Source: Hymenobacter lucidus (GTDB taxonomy: Bacteria > Bacteroidota > Bacteroidia > Cytophagales > Hymenobacteraceae). Taken from it: 64,000 nucleotides of DNA. The notes under the pieces are model-generated. The model saw only the letters and a program-made list of their open reading frames with translations, had not been told where the DNA came from and made no database searches. The number at the start of each line of letters is the position of its first letter. The stretch's first letter is position 1. The stretch is taken from the NCBI RefSeq assembly GCF_020447265.1, contig NZ_JAJADR010000004.1:1-64000 (forward strand), given 5' to 3'. The position numbers and the translations under genes are program-made. Positions 58,485-64,000 of the stretch are shown piece after piece.

Positions 58485-60527
58485 ATGTTTGTTCGAAAAC
58501 TTGTTCTCTCTTTAGGGCTGATTGTTGGAATGGGAGGCTGGGCGCAGGCGCAGCGGGCCATATGGGCGGCAAAAGTAGCCGCGGTATCCTCCCAGAAAGC
58601 CGAGGGAAAAGAGCCATTCTCTCCGGAAAAGGTCTTGGGTGAGCCCAATGCCCAGCCGCTGGGGCAGATCAACAACGACGCCTGGATTCCGAAAAAAGAA
58701 GGAACCAACGAATTTATCGAGGTGCGCTACGGCAAATCCATTATTGCCAAGCAAGTGACAGTCGTGGAAAACTTCAATCCGGGCTCTATCACCAAAATAG
58801 AGCTGATTGACACGCGCGGCACCAAACACCAGGTGTACGAGAACAAGAGTCCCGGCCCGATTCCCGAGGCCTTTCGGTCCCTGAGCGTCACGTTTGCCGC
58901 CGGCACCTACCGCACTATCGGCGTACTGGTATCGATGAATACCAAGGCCGTGGAAGGCGTCAACCAGATCGACGCCATCGGCATTGCCGACGTGGCCGAG
59001 ACAATGGTGAAGAAGGAATTTAAAGGTGAGTCGGAAGGCGTAAGCTTCGACTCGGCTATGGTAAACCTGGGGCAGAACGTCAATTCCAAGTACGTCGACA
59101 CGCACCCGGTTATTTCACCCGACGGGAAGACGCTGTTTTTTGCCCGCCAGGAAAGTCCGCAGAACGTAGGCGGCGGCAACGACGTGCAGGATGTGTGGTA
59201 CAGCACGCTGGCTAACCCGGCCAAGAAAACCTGGAACCAGGCCAAAAACATCGGCGGCCCCATTAACACGCCCGGCCCCAACGGGCTGGCTTCGGTGTCG
59301 TCGGATGGCAATACGGCTGTGCTCATCAACGTGTATAAACCCGACGGGACGCTGGATCCGAAAGGTGCCAGCATTTCGCGCCGGACCAAAACGGGCTGGG
59401 GAATGCCGGTCAAGATTGAAATTGAGGACTTCTACAACGACGACGAGGAAAACGTCGACTACTTCCTGAGCACCTCGGGCAAAGTGCTATTGATGGCCGT
59501 GCAGCGCAAGGATGGCCAGGGGCAGCAGGATATTTACGTCAGCTTTCTGAAGGAAGACCGACGCACCTGGACCAAGCCTAAAAACCTGGGCGGCAGCGTG
59601 AATACCAAGAAAGCGGAGTTTGCCCCCTTCCTGGCCGCCGACGGCAAAACGCTCTACTTTGCCTCCGAAGGCTTGGGCGGCTACGGCAAGAGTGATATTT
59701 TCTCCAGCAAGCGTCTCGATGACACCTGGACCAACTGGAGCAAGCCGCGCAACCTGGGTCCCAACATCAACTCACCCGACTTCGATGGCTACTTCACGCT
59801 GTCGGCCGCCGGGGAAGATGCCTACCTAGTGTCGTCGCGCAACGGCATTGGTGGCTCCCGCGACATTTTCCGCATCAACATGACGCCCCAGTTCAAGCCG
59901 GAAGTGGTGACGCTGGTACGGGGCCGGGTGCTGGACGCGGCTACCAAGAAGCCTGTGGCCGCTACTATTAAGTATGAGAACCTGCTCACCGGCGAGGAAA
60001 TCGGGGTGGCTGAAACCAGCCCCGTGGATGGCTCCTACACCATCGTGCTGCCGTCGGGGGCGCACTATGGCTACCGCGCCGACGCTGAAAACTACCTGGC
60101 GGAAAGTGACAACCTGGACGTAACGGACCGGCAAAACTATTCCGAGGTTACCCACGACCTGTTTCTGGTACCGTTTGCCGTGGGCTCTACTATTAAGCTC
60201 AATAACATCTTCTTTGCGCAGAGCAAGTATTACCTACGCGACAATTCTTATCCGGAATTGCTGCGCCTGGTGCGGGTACTGAAGGACTATCCATCGGTGG
60301 AAATCAAGCTGGAAGGCCACACTGACAACCAGGGCGACCCAACGCTGAATCTGAAGCTGAGCCTGGACCGGGTGAACGAGGTGAAAAAATACCTCGTCTC
60401 GAAAGGCATCAGTGGCAACCGGATTACCACCGAAGGCTTCGGCGACACCAAGCCCATTGCCAGCAACGAGCAAGAGGAGAGCCGCAAGCTGAACCGCCGC
60501 GTGGAGTTCCGGATTACCAAGAAATAA
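58485..60527 (+). CDS. OmpA-family protein with PD40 repeats
   Basis: This periplasmic or outer-membrane protein of 680 residues has a signal peptide (SLGLIVGMGGWAQAQ) and a discoidin-like beta module (about 25-165). WD40-like PD40 repeats follow (HPVISPDGKTLFFARQ, FLAADGKTLYFASEGLGGYGKSDIF). A carboxypeptidase-regulatory-like domain (RGRVLDAATKKPVAATI) precedes the C-terminal OmpA peptidoglycan-binding domain (LEGHTDNQGDPTLNLKLSLDR, NRRVEFRITKK). It probably links the outer membrane to the cell wall; related proteins take part in T9SS or gliding complexes, but that role is not shown here. Confidence 0.9.
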   Translation: MFVRKLVLSLGLIVGMGGWAQAQRAIWAAKVAAVSSQKAEGKEPFSPEKVLGEPNAQPLGQINNDAWIPKKEGTNEFIEVRYGKSIIAKQVTVVENFNPGSITKIELIDTRGTKHQVYENKSPGPIPEAFRSLSVTFAAGTYRTIGVLVSMNTKAVEGVNQIDAIGIADVAETMVKKEFKGESEGVSFDSAMVNLGQNVNSKYVDTHPVISPDGKTLFFARQESPQNVGGGNDVQDVWYSTLANPAKKTWNQAKNIGGPINTPGPNGLASVSSDGNTAVLINVYKPDGTLDPKGASISRRTKTGWGMPVKIEIEDFYNDDEENVDYFLSTSGKVLLMAVQRKDGQGQQDIYVSFLKEDRRTWTKPKNLGGSVNTKKAEFAPFLAADGKTLYFASEGLGGYGKSDIFSSKRLDDTWTNWSKPRNLGPNINSPDFDGYFTLSAAGEDAYLVSSRNGIGGSRDIFRINMTPQFKPEVVTLVRGRVLDAATKKPVAATIKYENLLTGEEIGVAETSPVDGSYTIVLPSGAHYGYRADAENYLAESDNLDVTDRQNYSEVTHDLFLVPFAVGSTIKLNNIFFAQSKYYLRDNSYPELLRLVRVLKDYPSVEIKLEGHTDNQGDPTLNLKLSLDRVNEVKKYLVSKGISGNRITTEGFGDTKPIASNEQEESRKLNRRVEFRITKK

Positions 60528-60574
60528 CCTTCCAGCAGCCCTGCCCAACAGTTGGGTTCATCCTGGAAGCCAAT

Positions 60575-60613
60575 AAAAAAGCCCCGATGCCACAAAGGCA
60601 CTGGGGCTTTTTT
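60575..60613. terminator. Bidirectional terminator
   Basis: An 11-bp outer stem AAAAAAGCCCC/GGGGCTTTTTT (60575-60585 with 60603-60613) with an inner TGCC/GGCA helix serves the OmpA-family gene and floA. Confidence 0.88.
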
Positions 60614-60668
60614 GTTGGCAGATACTACCGGTTTGGCAGCAACTGGTACGTTGTCCTTCTGGCTGAAT

Positions 60669-61670
60669 TTAGCTGAGCCGATTTTCGTCGCGGCCGGGCT
60701 TAATACTGCCGCTCTGGCCGCCGGGGTTGGCAATTGAGTCGCGCATGTCGGTGTCGGCCTGCACGTTACGCATCTTGTAGTAGTCCATCACACCCAGGTT
60801 GCCCGAGCGGAAGGCCTCGGCAATGGCTTTCGGAATTTCGGCTTCGGCATCCACCACGCGAGCTTTGGCTTCCTGGGTTTTGGCGCGGTTTTCCTGCTCC
60901 ACGGCTACGGCCATAGCGCGGCGCTCCTCGGCTTTGGCCTCGGCCACTTTCAGGTCGGCCGTGGCCTGGTCGATTTGCAGCTTGGCCCCGATGTTTTCCC
61001 CGATGTCGATGTCGGCAATATCGATAGAGAGAATTTCGAAGGCCGTGCCCGCATCAAGGCCTTTGCTGAGCACGAGCTTGGAAATCTTATCCGGGTTTTC
61101 CAGCACCTCCTTGTGCGAGACGGACGAGCCGATGCTGGTTACGATGCCTTCCCCAACGCGCGCCAGAATGGTTTCCTCACCGGCGCCGCCCACGAGTTGC
61201 GTAATGTTGGCCCGTACCGTAACGCGGGCAATAACGATGAGCTGAATACCATCCTGCGACACGGCGGCCACGTTGGGCGTGTTTATCACCTTCGGATTAA
61301 CCGAAGTCGTGACGGCCTCAAACACGTTGCGGCCGGCCAGGTCGATGGCAGTGGCCTGCTTGAAATCGAGGGGAATGTTGGCTTTGTCGGCCGAAATCAG
61401 GGCCTTGATAACGTTGGGCACGTTGCCGCCGGCCAGAAAGTGCGTTTCCAGCTCGTTGCTAGTGATGTGCAGGCCGGCTTTGGTGGCCGTAATCAGCGAG
61501 TTGACGATGAGCGTGGGCGACACTTTGCGCACCCGCATCAGCACCAGCTGGATCAGGCTCACCCGCACCCCGGAAAACATGGCCGTAATCCAGAGGCTGA
61601 TGGGGAAAAAATACAGGAACACCAGCAGCGCAACGGCTGCGATGATAAAAGGGGCAAAAGGTATATTCAT
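60669..61670 (-). CDS. floA: Flotillin-like protein FloA
   Basis: This SPFH-family membrane protein of 333 residues organises ordered membrane patches. An N-terminal hydrophobic anchor ([15 protein letters not shown]) is followed by the FloA-type region [26 protein letters not shown], the SPFH core ([22 protein letters not shown]) and a helical, alanine/glutamate-rich flotillin coiled coil ([22 protein letters not shown]). It follows the nfeD-type gene, the usual partner. Confidence 0.93.
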   Translation of the reverse strand: MNIPFAPFIIAAVALLVFLYFFPISLWITAMFSGVRVSLIQLVLMRVRKVSPTLIVNSLITATKAGLHITSNELETHFLAGGNVPNVIKALISADKANIPLDFKQATAIDLAGRNVFEAVTTSVNPKVINTPNVAAVSQDGIQLIVIARVTVRANITQLVGGAGEETILARVGEGIVTSIGSSVSHKEVLENPDKISKLVLSKGLDAGTAFEILSIDIADIDIGENIGAKLQIDQATADLKVAEAKAEERRAMAVAVEQENRAKTQEAKARVVDAEAEIPKAIAEAFRSGNLGVMDYYKMRNVQADTDMRDSIANPGGQSGSIKPGRDENRLS

Positions 61671-61739
61671 GGGCGGAAGGGCTAGATACCGGGTTCGAGT
61701 TACGAGTTTTTAACTGTTTCCCCGCACAGTGGCCTTCAG

Positions 61740-62207
61740 CTACGCCGCCTGCTCTACCACAATCCGGTTTTGCTCGATGCCCAGCACCCGCACCACGGTG
61801 CCGGCAGCCAGAAATTCGCCCCGCGTCACCACTTCCCGCCGGTCGCCGTCGAAGAGGGCTGTACCCGCCGGCCGCAGCGCCGACAATGTTCGACCTACGG
61901 AGCCCGGCTCGATATCGGAGCGGCGCACGTCCCACACGCTGGTGTTATTTACCTCAGTTAGGGCAAAGCGCTGCATGTTTTTGGGCCGCAGGCCGATGTA
62001 GATAATAATGCCGGCCAGCACCGCCGCCGTAACCAGCGTAACGTGCCCGGCGGTGCTGCCCAGGTCGCGGTAGCCAAACCAGATGCCGGCCGCCAGCAGC
62101 GCAAAGCCCACGAGGCCCACCAGCGTAGTGCCGGGAATAAAGAGTACTTCGGCCACCAGAAACAGTAGGCCAAAGAAGAGCAGCAGCGCAATGGTAATCC
62201 AGTCCAT
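61740..62207 (-). CDS. NfeD-family membrane protein
   Basis: This protein of 155 residues has three to four hydrophobic segments (ITIALLLFFGLLFLVAEVLF, GLVGFALLAAGIWFGY, VTLVTAAVLAGIIIYIGL). A C-terminal OB-like beta domain follows (VGRTLSALRPAGTALFDGD, GTVVRVLGIEQNRIVVEQ). This is the short NfeD form without a protease domain. NfeD proteins interact with SPFH proteins, and floA lies 69 bases downstream, so one operon is likely. The frame upstream to 62825 is antisense to the Crp-type gene and rejected. Confidence 0.9.
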   Translation of the reverse strand: MDWITIALLLFFGLLFLVAEVLFIPGTTLVGLVGFALLAAGIWFGYRDLGSTAGHVTLVTAAVLAGIIIYIGLRPKNMQRFALTEVNNTSVWDVRRSDIEPGSVGRTLSALRPAGTALFDGDRREVVTRGEFLAAGTVVRVLGIEQNRIVVEQAA

Positions 62208-62213
62208 GGCAGA

Positions 62214-62221
62214 GAAAGGTA
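62214..62221 (-). promoter_or_regulatory. -7-like element of the nfeD-floA operon
   Basis: On the minus strand TACCTTTC (62214-62221) is one base off TAnnTTTG. It lies only 6 bases above the ATG at 62207, which would leave almost no leader, so the call is weak. Confidence 0.25.
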
Positions 62222-62321
62222 TAGGGTATGCTAAATATACGCAGAAAGCCGGGGCAGATGACAGGCAGTGCCCGGCCAAGTCATTATTTTCGGCCCTCGC
62301 CAACCTGTTCTGCGTGTATCC

Positions 62322-62903
62322 ATGACTGCCGTGCTCCCCGAAAATCTGTCGATGCTGGCGGCGCTGCTGCGGCAGGTGCCTTACCTGAGCGAAGCTGATA
62401 TTCAGGAATTCCTGCTGCTCTGGCAGCGCCGCGTCGTGCTGCGGCGCGGCGACTTTCTTATTCAGGCCGGGCAGGTAGAGCACAACCTGTATTTCGTGGT
62501 GAGTGGCGTACTGCGCATTTTTTACCCCACGCAGGCCGAGGAAATCTGCGTAGGCTTTGGTTACGCCAACAACATGGTGTGCTCGTTTCCCTCCTTTGTC
62601 GATAATCGGCCCTCCGACTACTGCCTGCAGGCCTTGAAGAAGTGTGAGCTGCTGGCTATTTCCCGCGCCGACTTCAGTGCGTTTGTGGAGCGCAACGCGC
62701 CTTTTGCCCGATTTTGGCGCACCGAGCTGGAACGGGTATTGGTAGGCCGCATCGAGCGGGAAATCGACTTGCTGCTGCCCGAGCCCGAGCGGCGCTTGGC
62801 GCGCTTGATGGCTCGCAGCCCGCATCTGTTTCAGCTGGTGCCCAAAAAGTATATTGCTTCCTACCTGCGTATGACGCCCGAAACGTTGAGCCGCCTGCGC
62901 TAA
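62322..62903 (+). CDS. Crp/Fnr-family transcriptional regulator
   Basis: This protein of 193 residues has a cyclic-nucleotide-binding beta roll (LRRGDFLIQAGQVEHNLYFVVSGVLRIFY, GYANNMVCSFPSFV), a long connecting helix, and a short C-terminal helix-turn-helix (YIASYLRMTPETLSRLR). The length is normal for the Bacteroidota branch of this family, whose ligands are mostly unknown. The frame starts earlier at 62268, but the ATG at 62322 fits the domain. It is divergent from nfeD; a DinB-like gene follows. Confidence 0.87.
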   Translation: MTAVLPENLSMLAALLRQVPYLSEADIQEFLLLWQRRVVLRRGDFLIQAGQVEHNLYFVVSGVLRIFYPTQAEEICVGFGYANNMVCSFPSFVDNRPSDYCLQALKKCELLAISRADFSAFVERNAPFARFWRTELERVLVGRIEREIDLLLPEPERRLARLMARSPHLFQLVPKKYIASYLRMTPETLSRLR

Positions 62904-62977
62904 CTATTGATTTCAGTCAAGGTTTGGGAAAGTACTGGCTCCCACCTTTGACGCTATCAACGCCAACGTCTTACGCC

Positions 62978-63556
62978 ATGCTTTCCACTACTCTTTTGCG
63001 CCAGCTCACCGACCAGGTTCAGGAACTGCGCGCCACCGTCGATACCCAGCTGCGCCCCCTGAGTAGCCGCCAATTGAACTTCAAGCCCTCGGCCACCAGC
63101 TGGAGTGTGCTCGAATGCTTGGAGCACCTGAACCGCTATAGCCGCTTCTACAACGCCGAGTTGGCCAAGGCCCTGCACGGGCAGAATCAACGCTATAACC
63201 CACACGAAGTCGGCTTCACTTGGCTGGGGCGCAAGTCGTACGACACGGTACGGCCCGACAACGGCCAGCAGCACAAAACTATCAAGCACATGAACCCCGC
63301 TGGCAGCGCGCTGGGCCCGGCGGTGCTGCAGGAGTTTCTGGAGCACCAGGAGCAGTTGCTGGAGGTGTTGGGTGCTGCCAAAGGCGCCAACCTGAACCGC
63401 AAAGCCGTGCGTATCGAGTTTTTCCGGCTGCTTAAGCTGCGGGTAGGGGAGGCACTGCAGTTTGTGGTAGCCCACGAGCAGCGCCACGTACAACAGGCCC
63501 TGCGGGCGGCTACGGCGGCCCAAAGCCAAGCCAATGCGCCGGTACTGGTGGTGTGA
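62978..63556 (+). CDS. DinB/YfiT-like four-helix protein
   Basis: This protein of 192 residues has the DinB-like pattern. The start is LLRQLTDQVQELRATVDTQL with SWSVLECLEHLNRYSRFYN, where His is a likely metal ligand. The C-terminal VVAHEQRHVQQALRAA supplies the other two His ligands. Such proteins bind a divalent metal and include thiol S-transferases and uncharacterised members; the reaction here is unknown. The ATG at 62978 is chosen inside a longer open frame. It lies 74 bases after the Crp-type gene. Confidence 0.85.
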   Translation: MLSTTLLRQLTDQVQELRATVDTQLRPLSSRQLNFKPSATSWSVLECLEHLNRYSRFYNAELAKALHGQNQRYNPHEVGFTWLGRKSYDTVRPDNGQQHKTIKHMNPAGSALGPAVLQEFLEHQEQLLEVLGAAKGANLNRKAVRIEFFRLLKLRVGEALQFVVAHEQRHVQQALRAATAAQSQANAPVLVV

Positions 63557-63599
63557 GAGAAGGAGGCAACGGTCAGCAAACCATTGCCCCGAGTAGACA

Positions 63600-63633
63600 A
63601 AAAGGGCCGGCAACGTGTGTTGCCGGCCCTTTT
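63600..63633. terminator. Bidirectional terminator
   Basis: A 15-bp perfect stem (63600-63614 with 63619-63633) has a GTGT loop and A4/T4 ends. It serves the convergent DinB-like gene and proS. Confidence 0.9.
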
Positions 63634-63657
63634 ATGCCAATTGTATTTCAGCCAAGC

Positions 63658-64000
63658 CTAGTAGGCGCGGGCAAAATAGACGCGCCGGGCGCTGGGCTTG
63701 CCGGTCAGGATGCAGGTGCCGTCCTCATCGGGCTCGTTCAGGGCAATGCAACGGATGGTTGCTTTGGTTTCTTCCTTGATGCGCTCCTCGGTTTCGGAAG
63801 TGCCGTCCCAGTGGGCCACCACGAAGCCTCCTTCGCCTTCCAGGGCCTGCTTGAACTCCTCATAGGTGTCCACGCGGGTGGTGTGCGTCTCGCGGAACTT
63901 CAGGGCGCGCTGGTAAATGTTGGTCTGGATGTCGGTCAGTAGTTGGTCCACGCTGTTCACGATGTCGGCCAGCGGCAGATTCATCTTCTCCTTGGTGTCG
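63658..64000 (-). CDS. proS: Prolyl-tRNA synthetase, C-terminal part (partial)
   Basis: Only the last 113 codons are in the window; the gene continues beyond position 64000. The sequence shows the archaeal/eukaryotic-type ProRS C-terminal domain: [60 protein letters not shown]. The zinc-site cysteines of this domain are only partly kept (Cys in IRCI and TCIL; the pair usually at the AHWCG site reads AHWDG). The enzyme charges tRNA-Pro. Confidence 0.92.
   Translation of the reverse strand, partial: DTKEKMNLPLADIVNSVDQLLTDIQTNIYQRALKFRETHTTRVDTYEEFKQALEGEGGFVVAHWDGTSETEERIKEETKATIRCIALNEPDEDGTCILTGKPSARRVYFARAY

Noticed and set aside
61740..62825. 361-codon version of the NfeD protein
   Set aside because: The upstream part is antisense to the Crp-type regulator and has no family match; the ATG at 62207 gives a normal short NfeD.

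Overview
The window looks like a chromosomal segment of a GC-rich Bacteroidota bacterium, most likely Hymenobacter or a close Cytophagales relative. The evidence: three secreted proteins end in type IX secretion (T9SS) sorting domains; SPFH/FloA, PorT-type barrels and OmpA-PD40 proteins are present; Shine-Dalgarno sites are mostly missing; and promoters fit the Bacteroidota pattern (TTTG near -33, TAnnTTTG near -7). No organism name can be proved from the sequence alone. Most genes are ordinary chromosomal housekeeping or envelope genes.

Layout. 1-9 kb: tRNA-Val, a TerB-like protein, an MscS channel, a Glu/Leu/Phe/Val dehydrogenase, an ArsR-type regulator, hemA, a membrane histidine kinase and a lipocalin-like lipoprotein. 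8.9-13.8 kb: a two-gene operon of a secreted DNA/RNA nuclease and a large T9SS protein, with ATGA overlap. 14.1-18.7 kb: an accessory block with a coiled-coil protein, an XRE regulator, an array of inverted operator-like sites and one very AT-rich 1007-residue metallophosphoesterase-TPR protein. 18.8-24 kb: an XRE/S24-like regulator whose catalytic residues appear replaced, an esterase-TPR protein, small hypotheticals and an FG-GAP T9SS protein. 24.3-31.6 kb: an amino-acid permease, a 1617-residue DUF4011-type SF1 helicase with a Vsr-like nuclease domain (a candidate defence gene), then a broken RAYT transposase. 31.7-46.2 kb: LpxR-like deacylase, barrel protein, EamA transporter, YCF48-type T9SS protein, Dus, CPBP protease, cdsA, a second glutamate dehydrogenase, psd, a TetR-SDR pair with matching operators, fRMsr, ribD and prmC. 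46.3-52.7 kb: a nucleotide-sugar cluster (acetyltransferase, UDP-HexNAc dehydrogenase, galE, rfbB, WbpP-type epimerase, rfbA). 52.7-64 kb: chromate transporter, 2OG-Fe(II) oxygenase, lipoprotein, outer-membrane proteins, nfeD-floA, a Crp-type regulator, a DinB protein and the 3' part of proS.

Three signals are not explained by the gene list. First, spacers in and near the sugar cluster are built from degenerate 8-bp units (GTGAgTTA-like) arranged as facing arms; each starts right after a stop codon. Second, two long perfect inverted repeats look like template-switch products: a 58-bp zero-loop palindrome at 7514-7571, and a 22-bp-arm repeat that destroys the HUH motif of the RAYT pseudogene. 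Third, the AT-rich phosphoesterase-TPR gene lies opposite an XRE regulator across a dyad operator array, and is the best candidate here for an undescribed, possibly anti-phage, system.
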